Source of the DNA: Promethearchaeota archaeon
Lineage (GTDB): Archaea; Asgardarchaeota; Lokiarchaeia; Sigynarchaeales; SOKP01
Assembly: GCA_019058515.1 (NCBI GenBank)
Contig: JAHPYY010000202.1
Span: 1-18,013, forward strand
DNA length: 18,013 nt
Reading direction: 5' to 3'
This document shows, in pieces, positions 5,669 through 13,045 of this stretch. Numbering within the stretch: the stretch's first letter is position 1; each line of letters begins with the position of its first letter. The notes beneath the pieces were generated by a model that saw only the letters and a list, made by a program, of their open reading frames with translations, ran no database searches and had not been told where the DNA came from. A program made the translations under genes and the position numbers.

Positions 5669-7147
5669 ATGTCGAGTCTTGATTTTAACCTCTTGTTTTA
5701 CCCGAGAGCAATAGGTATTATAGGTGCCTCATATAACCCTACCGGTGGAGGGTACTTCGTAGAAATAATGCAGGATCGTTTCCGAAATCCTATGTATCTC
5801 TTCAATCCGCGCTTAGCGGGAAAAGAAATGTTTGGATTGAGAGTTTATGGCTCCATTTTAGAAATTCCCGAGGAGCAACCGATTGATTATGTAATCATAG
5901 GAGTACCCGCAAAGGTGGTACCTAAAGTATTAGAGGAAGTTGGGCAGAAGCGTGTCCCGTTCGTAACCATATTTGCGTCAGGATTTGCCGAAGTAGGAAA
6001 CGATAACCTCGAAAAAGAAGTGCTTAATATAGCCGATAAGTACAATATTCGAATTATTGGTCCTAACTGCTTAGGTGTGTATAATCCCGAAGCGGGATTA
6101 TTCATAGGAAGAGATCAGTCTAAAAAAGCGGGAAATTTTGGAGCGGTAACCCAATCAGGAGGGTTGGCGGTGAATATCGCCCAATTAGCCGTCGCTTATG
6201 GCGTCGAAGTGTCAAAGATGATCTCCATAGGCAATGCCATTGACTTATCCCATCCAGAGTTTTTGGAGTACTTTTTACGCGATAAAAAGACGGCTATAAT
6301 CGGGTTATATCTTGAAAACCTTAAAACCAAAGAAAAGGGAAGGAGGTTCATGGAGACCGCAAAGAATTGCAATTTAAATCGAAAACCTGTCATATTGTGG
6401 AGAGCAGGGTATGGCGAAGCCACTAAAAAAGCAATTAGGTCTCATACCGGGGGTTTAGCAGGCAATAATAGGATTTGGCAAGCCGTGGCAAAGCAAACAG
6501 GGTGTAGTTTAGTCAACAACTCCGTCGAACTTGCAGCGTTAGCATCTGCGTTCAAGTTAATTAGCCTTCCCGCATCGCGAGACATAGGGTTAATCGGGAT
6601 TGGGGGTGGTAGTACCATTGAAGCGGGAGATACTCTAGAAAAGTACAAACTAAGCATCCCGAGACTTACAGACAAAACGATCGCAAAAATGGGAAGGTTT
6701 TTAAAAGATGTTAATACAAACTTTGCCAATCCTATCGATTTAGGAGCCGAAGGTGCTATGCCGAACATTTATTACAGAACCATATTAACACTTGATAAAG
6801 ACCCGAACATTTCAGCCATCGTATTCGTTAAAGATCCCGAGCGGTTTGGTAAGTTGGAGGATTCATTGATCGGAAAAATGGGATTCGAAAAAGGTATGGA
6901 TTTAAACCATGCATTTATTAAATACATCAGCAAGGCGAAAAGGATTTGCATGAAACCAATGATTTGTGTCATGCTGAAGATTTCAGAGGGATTCGAAGAA
7001 TATAAAAGCCGATACAAGTTTAAGTTAAAGCTCTTAAACCGAAATGTTCCCGTTTTCGAAAGCTTCGACTTATGCGGAAAAGTTCTCGATAGGATGAATA
7101 TATATCGGGAATTTTTGCAGAAAAACGAAAAATATCCAAAAAACTAA
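5669..7147 (+). CDS. Acyl-CoA synthetase (NDP-forming) alpha subunit-like protein
   Basis: The 492-residue protein matches the alpha part of ADP-forming acetyl/acyl-CoA synthetases, which conserve the thioester energy of acyl-CoA as ATP. An N-terminal CoA-binding Rossmann domain starts at FYPRAIGIIGAS (10-21), with NPR at 46-48. Succinyl-CoA-ligase-like domains follow, with IIGPNCLGVYNP (129-140) and GAVTQSGGLA (158-167). RSHTGGLAGN (257-266) contains the expected phosphohistidine, H259. The last third carries GGGSTIEAGDTLEKYKL and NPIDLGAEG, resembling the alpha-subunit C-terminal domain. No ATP-grasp (beta) domain is fused or adjacent. It must therefore pair with a subunit elsewhere or do a different CoA-ligation step. 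It ends 4 bases from the convergent MttB-family gene. The sequence looks somewhat richer in G and C than its neighbours. Confidence 0.85.
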   Translation: MSSLDFNLLFYPRAIGIIGASYNPTGGGYFVEIMQDRFRNPMYLFNPRLAGKEMFGLRVYGSILEIPEEQPIDYVIIGVPAKVVPKVLEEVGQKRVPFVTIFASGFAEVGNDNLEKEVLNIADKYNIRIIGPNCLGVYNPEAGLFIGRDQSKKAGNFGAVTQSGGLAVNIAQLAVAYGVEVSKMISIGNAIDLSHPEFLEYFLRDKKTAIIGLYLENLKTKEKGRRFMETAKNCNLNRKPVILWRAGYGEATKKAIRSHTGGLAGNNRIWQAVAKQTGCSLVNNSVELAALASAFKLISLPASRDIGLIGIGGGSTIEAGDTLEKYKLSIPRLTDKTIAKMGRFLKDVNTNFANPIDLGAEGAMPNIYYRTILTLDKDPNISAIVFVKDPERFGKLEDSLIGKMGFEKGMDLNHAFIKYISKAKRICMKPMICVMLKISEGFEEYKSRYKFKLKLLNRNVPVFESFDLCGKVLDRMNIYREFLQKNEKYPKN

Positions 7148-7151
7148 GCTT

Positions 7152-8582
7152 TCATGCTTTCGACAGTTCTTTTTTAGCGCTTAGTACGATTTTTTCTAGA
7201 TCTCGATTAATATCTTCTTCTATGAAGCTGGCCTCGTAATTCGATATTATCTCTTCTTTCTTTATGTTACAGCGTTTTCTCATGTCTTTTGCTCCATCTT
7301 TTATCCATGTATCGTAATAGTTCCTATCTAGAAGTGTTGGAAACCATAATTCTTTTCTAAAATGTTTAACAGTGTGAAGATTATCAGTAAAAGTTCCACC
7401 AGGTCCAATTTCCTCAAATAGATTTAATGCAAGCGTTTCCTCGTCAAAAAGTATGTCTTTACTCATATTCTCTATGTATGATATGATTTCGTGTTGCATC
7501 ACTAACATCTCTAGTGAGCTTCCTTGATCCACTCCACATATTCCAAAATGACCGAAGATGTCTCCCCCCGCAGCAACTCCCATAGCTAATGTTAGACCAC
7601 ATTCAAGACCTGCTTGAGCATCGATGGTTTTCGAATCTGTTAAGCCAACATTAATATAGACTGGAAGATTGTAAAATTTTCCCATTTGACTCATAGCTAT
7701 TGAAAATTTAGCTTGTTCGGGACCGGAAAAAATCATTTGTATTGCTTTCATGTCAAATGCGTGACAAATACCTCCATAACAAACTGGAATTCCCTCCTTT
7801 ATGAGTTGAGTCACACAAATCCCCGCTAAAATCTCGGCATTTTCCTGTATCATAGTCCCTGCAATGGTAGCTGGAGCCGTCATACCCATTTGAGCCATGG
7901 GTCCGATCACCACAGGAATGTTTAAACGAGAAGTTTCTAAGAGCAGATCAATTCCTTCGAATGGAAAACTTAAAGGACTTACGGGTTCCAAAAGCGGGAA
8001 AAATAATGGATGTTTACTAGCAGATTTTTCGTCTCCCCTGAGAGTCTTTAGCAGTTCTACTAACCATTTTGCCGAAGCTCTATCGTATAGCCAAAAATAA
8101 ATTGGTTTGGAAGTATATTTGATCATCTCGTGGGCAACAGCAACGCAACGCCACTCAACGGGAATTTCGTGTGGATCCGCCATCGCTCCTACTAAATTAA
8201 TGTTTTCTAGAGCTTCAGCAAATTTAACAGCAGAAGAAACATCTTCAAAAGTCGAATATCTTCTATTTTCCCCAATCTTTTCGATCCATGAAGCTTGACC
8301 TGCCGTAGTATTGTAATTGCGTTTAGTTTCTCCAAATTGAGCTTTCTTCTTTAAATCTCGACCATACAATGTAAATCTGTTTTTTGCTTTTTTAATAAGA
8401 TCCATTGTAAGTTCTGATGGGATTTTGACCTTTTTCCTGTTTATCTCTACATCTGCTCCCCATTCCTTAAAACGAGATAAAAGTTCATCGTGAGGGATTA
8501 CGACCCCTACCTTTTCAAGAAGATAGAGGGAGGAGTTATGGATTTTTTCTATTTGTTGATCTGTAAGTAGTTTTAAAATCAT
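7152..8582 (-). CDS. MttB-superfamily corrinoid methyltransferase (non-pyrrolysine)
   Basis: The 476-residue protein is a COG5598/trimethylamine methyltransferase-superfamily member. Hallmarks are an N-terminal helical segment (LTDQQIEKIHNSSLYLLEKVG), GPMAQMGMTAPATIAG (228-243) followed by QENAEILAGI, and GLTDSKTIDAQAG (313-325). The frame has no internal TAG, so it contains no pyrrolysine. Characterised non-Pyl members (for example MtgB) demethylate glycine betaine or related quaternary amines, passing the methyl group to a corrinoid protein. No corrinoid protein, MtbA-like methyltransferase or activator is in the window, so the partner must be elsewhere. AAGGAG lies 7 bases before the ATG at 8582, which fixes the start. 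The neighbouring GPH symporter could import the substrate, and the convergent acyl-CoA synthetase could use the carbon left after demethylation. Both links are inference. Confidence 0.88.
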   Translation of the reverse strand: MILKLLTDQQIEKIHNSSLYLLEKVGVVIPHDELLSRFKEWGADVEINRKKVKIPSELTMDLIKKAKNRFTLYGRDLKKKAQFGETKRNYNTTAGQASWIEKIGENRRYSTFEDVSSAVKFAEALENINLVGAMADPHEIPVEWRCVAVAHEMIKYTSKPIYFWLYDRASAKWLVELLKTLRGDEKSASKHPLFFPLLEPVSPLSFPFEGIDLLLETSRLNIPVVIGPMAQMGMTAPATIAGTMIQENAEILAGICVTQLIKEGIPVCYGGICHAFDMKAIQMIFSGPEQAKFSIAMSQMGKFYNLPVYINVGLTDSKTIDAQAGLECGLTLAMGVAAGGDIFGHFGICGVDQGSSLEMLVMQHEIISYIENMSKDILFDEETLALNLFEEIGPGGTFTDNLHTVKHFRKELWFPTLLDRNYYDTWIKDGAKDMRKRCNIKKEEIISNYEASFIEEDINRDLEKIVLSAKKELSKA

Positions 8583-8588
8583 GAAAAA

Positions 8589-8634
8589 ACTCCTTATTTT
8601 TGATTTATTTTAATGAATTTCTATTATAAATGTT
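8589..8634 (-). promoter_or_regulatory. Promoter and Shine-Dalgarno of the MttB-family gene
   Basis: On the minus strand, ACATTTATAATAG (about 8622-8634) makes a good TATA box. A short leader follows, with AAGGAGT (8589-8595) 6-7 bases before the ATG. This is one of the few clear Shine-Dalgarno sites in the window. It shows that the gene has its own start of transcription and is not simply read through from the upstream symporter gene. Confidence 0.6.
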
Positions 8635-8672
8635 AATTAGTGTTTCTATTTAGAGTTGATTTCAGACAAAAG

Positions 8673-8698
8673 AAAAAAAAAAGATTTTAAAGTAAATC
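8673..8698 (-). terminator. Hairpin plus T10 after the GPH symporter gene
   Basis: Read on the minus strand, GATTT-ACTTTA-AAATC (8683-8698, five-base stem) starts at the last base of the TAG stop. It is followed by CT and then ten T residues (the A-run 8673-8682 on plus). This is a weak-stem, strong-T-run terminator, separating the symporter transcript from the methyltransferase downstream. Confidence 0.6.
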
Positions 8699-10104
8699 TA
8701 AAATCCAAGTTCTTTAAGCTTGGCTTTATTTTCCATAATCTTATCATTTGTTAGTGGGTAGAATTTCCAATAGATTATCATACAAATAGCTAAAAATATG
8801 GAAGGAATAATACTCATGTGCAACCGGATTCCTAATTGTGCTAATGGGGATTGAGTCGGTGCTCCTTCTACGAATCCCGTTAAAATATGTACAGCAGCAA
8901 ATATTCCAATCTGGACCGCTCGTGATAATCTTGAGAAAAAACTTTGAACACCTACTACTGCTCCTCTTACATCAGATCGCGTTAAAACTACGCGCTCGTC
9001 GAGAACATCAGCAAACCAAACGGCGGTTAACGCCCAGAAATTCCCCATCGTAAATCCTAAAATGGCTTGGTATATCATCGAGTCGATAATACCAATATAA
9101 AATGCAGTTAGTAAAGTTCCAAATGTTAAACATATTCCTCCAATAACAGCCATCTTTTTATTATTTTGAACTCGTTTTGAAATCAATATCCATATGGGAA
9201 CAGATACAATTGCTCCAATGAGAAATGCCGTAAATAGCAGTATTATATCTAATTCAGAACCCTGTAACACAAAATTGACTGCGTAGGGAATAGAAGCGGT
9301 TAAGGATCCTGTTACAATCTGAAATCCAAAGAAGAGTACTAAGTAAGATGCGAAGCTTTTTTGTTTCAAGGTGGATTTTAAAGTGGGGATAAATCCCTGA
9401 GGTTTTTCCTTAGCAACGTAATATCGATCAATCATTTCTTTATTTTCAACCATTCCTGGCAAAAATAATATCGATACAGGAGCAATTATCCCAATACAGA
9501 CCCAAATCATAAGTACATAAGCGCTTGGATCTTGTAAACCTCCCCCAATAGCTAATAAAATAGGAGGTACTATAGTAGCAATAGGTAGTGCAATCATCGA
9601 AAGAGGTGTACTCCACCCCGTAGCTCTTCTGCGAGCACTATCTGTTCGAAATTTGTCAGGAAAAAGAGCCCCAACATTTACTAAACTTAAGGTTGTTAAA
9701 GAATCAAATAAGCAAGTAACTAATAGGATCCAACCGAATAGTAGCAAAGAATTTTCAGTAGGATCCGTTACAGGTGGCATAAACAGAAGCGCATAGACAA
9801 AATTCGCTGGAATAATTCCTATGATGATCCAAATAAATCGTTTGCCAATTTTTCTTGTAACCCTAGTAATTCTATCTGTGAGATGTCCAATAAGCGGATC
9901 GTTTATAGCGTCCCACACCGTGAAGATAAGCATGGCTAGAAACACATAAATTGTCTCCAATCCAATTACTGCCTCGTAAAAAAAGAACACATACGAACCG
10001 AAGATCGTGTTAGCAAATATCGACCAGAAACTGGCCGTTCCGTAGGAAATCGTGTTTAGAAGCGAAGGTTCTTTATAAGTTTCTTGATTGTTAATTTTAC
10101 TCAT
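8698..10104 (-). CDS. MFS transporter, GPH (MelB-like) cation symporter family
   Basis: The 468-residue polytopic protein carries the GPH-family hallmark in helix 2 and the following loop: FTVWDAINDPLIGHLTDR (61-78). D65 and D69 correspond in spacing to the cation-binding Asp pair of MelB, and a GKRFIW basic loop follows at 87-92. About twelve hydrophobic segments are visible, and the length is normal. GPH proteins import sugars, glycosides or other small organic solutes with H+ or Na+. No substrate can be read from sequence. The next gene on the strand is an MttB-family methyltransferase, so import of a methylated substrate is an attractive inference, though a terminator lies between them. 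The ATG at 10104 has AGGA about 14 bases upstream, and an A/T box lies near 10136-10151. Confidence 0.85.
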   Translation of the reverse strand: MSKINNQETYKEPSLLNTISYGTASFWSIFANTIFGSYVFFFYEAVIGLETIYVFLAMLIFTVWDAINDPLIGHLTDRITRVTRKIGKRFIWIIIGIIPANFVYALLFMPPVTDPTENSLLLFGWILLVTCLFDSLTTLSLVNVGALFPDKFRTDSARRRATGWSTPLSMIALPIATIVPPILLAIGGGLQDPSAYVLMIWVCIGIIAPVSILFLPGMVENKEMIDRYYVAKEKPQGFIPTLKSTLKQKSFASYLVLFFGFQIVTGSLTASIPYAVNFVLQGSELDIILLFTAFLIGAIVSVPIWILISKRVQNNKKMAVIGGICLTFGTLLTAFYIGIIDSMIYQAILGFTMGNFWALTAVWFADVLDERVVLTRSDVRGAVVGVQSFFSRLSRAVQIGIFAAVHILTGFVEGAPTQSPLAQLGIRLHMSIIPSIFLAICMIIYWKFYPLTNDKIMENKAKLKELGF

Positions 10105-10287
10105 TTTTTAACAATTCCTAAAAGATGGATTATTCTTGATAAATTATATATTAGAGACTATTTAGTTAATCTTCTATATAAGGATTCCTAAAACTAGAAA
10201 GTAGTTAATTTCCTTTATGAATTTCTGAAATATTTAACTATATTCTATTATTCAAGATAATTATGTTAAAATGCTTTTGAAGAAGCC

Positions 10288-11046
10288 CTAATCTTTATTT
10301 TCTTCGTCCTTTACAGGAATTCTCCTTGCAGGACTTCCTTGGAACTGTGCTTCTTCAATTTTACTCCTCCAATTCTTAGGTAACACTGAATTTGGGAGGA
10401 ATGTGTTTTTATCTAAGGTTATTACTCCTGGACCCGCTACCACACCGGGATAAAATATGGTGTTGTTCCCAAAGATTATTTTAATAATGCTGATTTTTCC
10501 GAATATGGAGTTGACTGCGTGGCTCGAAACAGTCGATGTGGGATAGAAGAATGTGTTATCTCCAATTATCGTAAATTCAAGACCTACATACGCATCACAG
10601 TAAATAACATTATTTGATAACTTATTATGACCAATTCTCCTCAACGCCCTATTAACCAGCCATGGGAATGGTGATTTGGAGCTCAACCAGATAGGGAATT
10701 TGATGATAAACCCCCGCTTATGGTAATACTTAAGCATAATCGCTTCTGGTTTGCTAAAATCGTCTAATTCTCGTTTGAACACGCCTTGTTGTGGAGGAGA
10801 TCTCTTATTCCATTTTCTAACCCATAATGCGACGAATTCAATAAGCAGTATTAGGTATAGATAGTATAATCCTAAAAACAGTATCGCTAAGCTTAAAATG
10901 TGAAATATGGTCGAGAATTGAAATAACTCCATTACAATGAATTCAAACAATATGAAGATAAGTAAACAGATGTACAAAGGAACGATGAAGCTTATCAAAC
11001 TTATTTTTAAGAAATCAAGAAATGGATATTTAACTTTTTCTGACAA
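10288..11046 (-). CDS. Membrane-anchored hexapeptide-repeat (left-handed beta-helix) acyltransferase-like protein
   Basis: The 252-residue protein has two long hydrophobic segments near residues 13-38 and 45-75, a basic cytosolic patch (RKWNKRSPP), then a soluble domain. In the soluble part, short turns such as CDAYVGLEFTIIGDNTFF, FGNNTIFYPGVVAGPGVI and LDKNTFLPNSV (about 150-218) follow the loose hexapeptide rhythm of left-handed beta-helix transferases. It ends with FQGSPARRIP (235-244), matching the usual GxPAK/R exit motif. Such proteins transfer acetyl or acyl groups to sugars, lipids or carrier-bound substrates. The membrane anchor suggests an envelope or lipid-linked substrate. The catalytic His cannot be placed with confidence (H166, in SSHAVNS, is one candidate by eye). 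An upstream in-frame TGA leaves TTG at 11046 as the likely start. It is divergent from the exporter at 11232. Confidence 0.68.
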   Translation of the reverse strand: MSEKVKYPFLDFLKISLISFIVPLYICLLIFILFEFIVMELFQFSTIFHILSLAILFLGLYYLYLILLIEFVALWVRKWNKRSPPQQGVFKRELDDFSKPEAIMLKYYHKRGFIIKFPIWLSSKSPFPWLVNRALRRIGHNKLSNNVIYCDAYVGLEFTIIGDNTFFYPTSTVSSHAVNSIFGKISIIKIIFGNNTIFYPGVVAGPGVITLDKNTFLPNSVLPKNWRSKIEEAQFQGSPARRIPVKDEENKD

Positions 11047-11122
11047 ATTGCATCAATATTCTAATAAGTATCTAAAATACAAATATACCTCACTCCTCTT
11101 TAAAATTTTTTAATAGATTTGA

Positions 11123-11133
11123 TTTTATAAAAG
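11123..11133 (+). promoter_or_regulatory. TATA-like box in the acyltransferase/exporter divergent region
   Basis: TTTTATAAAAG is a strong plus-strand TATA match about 100 bases before the exporter start. A second A/T box, TTCTATAATTTAC (about 11177-11189), lies nearer, about 45-55 bases before the ATG at 11232. Either could be used; the first would give a long leader. The 176-base gap shows no other structure. Confidence 0.4.
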
Positions 11134-11231
11134 AAAAGTTTTTGTTAGGAGTCTCTCTCTATAAAATAACTGGGATTTTCTATAATTTACATTAAAGATC
11201 ATAATAAGAATCATTTTGAATATTGATTAAA

Positions 11232-12470
11232 ATGAAAGAATCAATTCATTCAGACGATTTACAAAACAATAGGAAGTTTTTCAAATATAAAAACTTAACA
11301 CCTCTCTGGATCGCCGTTTTTATTGATATTCTTGGATTTTCCCTAATTATCCCTCTTGCCCCATACATACAGGTTATCTTTAACACTACAACATTTATTA
11401 TTGGCATCGTTATGTCGGTCAACGCAATGTTTTCATTTGTATTTGGTCCAATTCTCGGGAAGCTTAGCGATAAATTTGGTAGAAGGTCCCTCTTATTGAT
11501 ATCTCAAGCAGGAACATTTGTTGGATTTTTAATATTTGCGTTTTCAAATTCATTAGTATTATTAGTAATTAGTAGAATAATTGATGGCGTGTTTGGTGGT
11601 AACTTTCCCATAGCAAAAGCCGTGATTAGCGATGAAGTTCCTCCTAAGGAGCGAGGTTTTCAAATGGCAAATATCGGAGTGGCTCATGTTTTAGCTTCAC
11701 TAATTGGTCCAGGATTAGGAGGACTTCTTTTTTCTATTGGGGGTATAATAGCTCCTGGTTTGTTTGCAGCTGGATTATCGCTACTTACAATGGTATTAAC
11801 TATCCTTTTCCTAAATGAAACTTGGCCTAAATCAAAACGACTACATCATAAAAAAATTTCTATGAGTTCAAATGAAAAAATTAAAAATAATAGAAAAGCG
11901 GTATTATTGTTGGTAATCTGGGGATTTCACACTTCTTCCTTTACCATAGCTATGGTTTCAATTTCATTTATAGGAGCTCTCGTCTTAGGGCTTAGCGCTT
12001 TTGAAATAGGTCTATTGTTAATGCTCTCTGGCTCAATCCGAGCTACTATTCGATTTACTGCGTTTAAGCCGACCGTAAAAAAACTCGGAGAACGCAATGC
12101 AATTAAATTTGGCTTAGTCATGTTCTCAATTACATTTTTCCTATTAGGAATTGTATTTCATCCCTTGATGCTCTTGATATTACTACTCTTAATTAGTTTT
12201 GCTGCGTCTATTACGAGAGGTCCTATGAATTCTCAAATATCTCAATCTGTATCTCCTAAGATTCAAGGGAAAATTAATGGATACTCGTCAGCTTTGGATT
12301 CATTTGCCCAAATAATTGGCCCGTTAATTGTCACCTCTATGTTACAATTTTATACAAGTTTCTGGTTAGGAGTTATCATGTGCACAATTTCCCTTCCTGC
12401 TATGGCTTTAATGTTTTTCTGTACAAATGGTCAATCATTTCAACAAGAAAAGCTTGAAATTCAGAAATAA
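11232..12470 (+). CDS. MFS multidrug-type exporter (TetA/DHA1-like)
   Basis: The protein is about 412 residues with roughly twelve hydrophobic segments. Counting from the ATG at 11232, helix 1 has IAVFIDILGFSLIIPL, as in TetA-type antiporters. MFS motif A follows as GKLSDKFGRRSLL. An RIIDGVFGGNFPIAKAVISD stretch comes next, and antiporter motif C appears as IGPGLGGLLFSIGG in helix 5. Motif C marks 12-TM drug:H+ antiporters, so export of a small organic compound by proton exchange is likely. A charged middle loop (SKRLHHKKISMSSNEKIKNNRK) separates the two halves. A TTG three codons upstream (11223) is possible, but the ATG is preferred. There is no adjacent regulator gene. Natural substrate is unknown. 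Confidence 0.85.
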   Translation: MKESIHSDDLQNNRKFFKYKNLTPLWIAVFIDILGFSLIIPLAPYIQVIFNTTTFIIGIVMSVNAMFSFVFGPILGKLSDKFGRRSLLLISQAGTFVGFLIFAFSNSLVLLVISRIIDGVFGGNFPIAKAVISDEVPPKERGFQMANIGVAHVLASLIGPGLGGLLFSIGGIIAPGLFAAGLSLLTMVLTILFLNETWPKSKRLHHKKISMSSNEKIKNNRKAVLLLVIWGFHTSSFTIAMVSISFIGALVLGLSAFEIGLLLMLSGSIRATIRFTAFKPTVKKLGERNAIKFGLVMFSITFFLLGIVFHPLMLLILLLLISFAASITRGPMNSQISQSVSPKIQGKINGYSSALDSFAQIIGPLIVTSMLQFYTSFWLGVIMCTISLPAMALMFFCTNGQSFQQEKLEIQK

Positions 12471-12474
12471 CCTA

Positions 12475-12493
12475 ATTAATAATTATTATTAAT
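12475..12493 (+). terminator. AT-only inverted repeat after the exporter gene
   Basis: ATTAATAAT-T-ATTATTAAT is a perfect palindrome with 9-base arms, five bases after the TAA stop. It could act as a weak terminator hairpin. Because it is made only of A and T it could also be chance in this composition. Confidence 0.35.
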
Positions 12494-12522
12494 AGATCTA
12501 AAATTGCCAGAAACTTACCTTT

Positions 12523-12534
12523 TTCCTATACCTA
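12523..12534 (+). repeat. 12-bp direct repeat before the cold-shock gene, copy 1
   Basis: TTCCTATACCTA occurs here and again at 12600-12611, 77 bases apart, on either side of the likely TATA box of the cold-shock gene. The match is exact over 12 bases. Confidence 0.6.
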
Positions 12535-12562
12535 TAAATCGATATCAAATTTACTCTGGTAT

Positions 12563-12572
12563 TCTATAAAAA
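12563..12572 (+). promoter_or_regulatory. TATA-like box of the cold-shock gene
   Basis: TCTATAAAAA followed by an A-run is the best TATA match in the 182-base gap. Transcription from about 12590-12595 would give a leader of roughly 60-75 bases, which then contains the second 12-bp repeat and the palindrome. Confidence 0.45.
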
Positions 12573-12599
12573 AAAGAGTGAAAGTTTATTACACCTTAA

Positions 12600-12611
12600 T
12601 TCCTATACCTA
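12600..12611 (+). repeat. 12-bp direct repeat before the cold-shock gene, copy 2
   Basis: This is an exact second copy of the 12-mer at 12523-12534. It ends one base before the 19-bp palindrome, so repeat and palindrome may form one compound site. Confidence 0.6.
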
Positions 12612-12612
12612 A

Positions 12613-12631
12613 TGTGATTCATTGAATCACA
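12613..12631 (+). promoter_or_regulatory. 19-bp perfect palindrome before the cold-shock gene
   Basis: TGTGATTCATTGAATCACA is a perfect inverted repeat with 9-base arms and one central base, and it is not purely A/T. It ends 33 bases before the preferred start of the cold-shock gene. Such symmetry fits a dimeric winged-helix or HTH regulator site. If transcribed, it could instead form a leader hairpin. No regulator gene is adjacent. Confidence 0.6.
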
Positions 12632-12664
12632 CAAAAACAACATATAACAAAATTGGTTTTAAAA

Positions 12665-12916
12665 TTGGTAAGTGGAGAAGTAAAATGGTTTAATAGCCGT
12701 AAAGGCTATGGTTTCATCCAAACTGAAGAACATGGAGATGTGTTCGTTCATTACACCGCCATTGTTAAAGATGAGGATGAATACAAAACTTTACATGAAC
12801 ACGACAAAGTTGATTTTGAAATTACAGAAGGAAAAAAAGGTCCACAAGCTGTAAATGTTGTGGTAACCGAGGCAGCACCTCCTAGTATGTATGGAAGTCG
12901 TAATTATCGCTTTTAA
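12665..12916 (+). CDS. Cold-shock-domain (CspA-like) nucleic-acid-binding protein
   Basis: Cold-shock proteins are small OB-fold binders of single-stranded RNA and DNA that act as RNA chaperones. From the TTG at 12665 the protein is 83 residues, beginning VSGEVKWFNSRKGYGFIQ. This contains the family opening VKWFN and RNP1 (KGYGFIQ). RNP2 appears as DVFVHYTAI, and the QAVNVVV strand closes the domain. The start is uncertain. TTG at 12653 would add four residues, but 12665 places the start just before the domain, as in known members. An insertion of acidic residues (VKDEDEYK) follows RNP2. The tail APPSMYGSRNYRF adds aromatic and Arg residues that may help RNA binding. CSD proteins are uncommon in archaea. 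The upstream repeats and palindrome suggest regulation. Confidence 0.9.
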   Translation: MVSGEVKWFNSRKGYGFIQTEEHGDVFVHYTAIVKDEDEYKTLHEHDKVDFEITEGKKGPQAVNVVVTEAAPPSMYGSRNYRF

Positions 12917-13016
12917 TCGTGTAGTAAAAATTAAAAACAAAATAGTAAGAAGTAATAATAAGTAGTAAGTAATAATTAGAAAAGAAATCTTTAACAATTA
13001 TTATCGAATCTTATCC

Positions 13017-13024
13017 TTTTTTTT
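13017..13024 (+). terminator. T8 run after the cold-shock gene
   Basis: A run of eight T residues lies about 100 bases after the stop at 12916 and just before the convergent hydrolase gene. The DNA between is an A-rich, imperfectly repeated AGTAGTAAGTAATAAT-like stretch (about 12943-12977). T-run termination is usual in archaea; no strong hairpin is seen. Confidence 0.45.
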
Positions 13025-13045
13025 AAATCCCGAAGATTTCTAATA

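Noticed and set aside
5887..7017. Several minus-strand ORFs inside the acyl-CoA synthetase gene
   Set aside because: They overlap a strongly supported gene with family motifs, encode no recognisable domain, and are expected antisense shadows.
7152..8582. Pyrrolysine-containing MttB
   Set aside because: The frame runs uninterrupted with no in-frame TAG before its end, so it belongs to the non-pyrrolysine part of the superfamily.
7152..10104. Single operon of symporter and methyltransferase
   Set aside because: A hairpin with T10 follows the symporter, and the methyltransferase has its own TATA box and Shine-Dalgarno site, so separate transcripts are more likely.
12943..12977. AGTAGTAAGTAATAAT-like tandem array
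   Set aside because: The units are short and imperfect in purine-rich AT sequence; no regular period supports a real repeat array.
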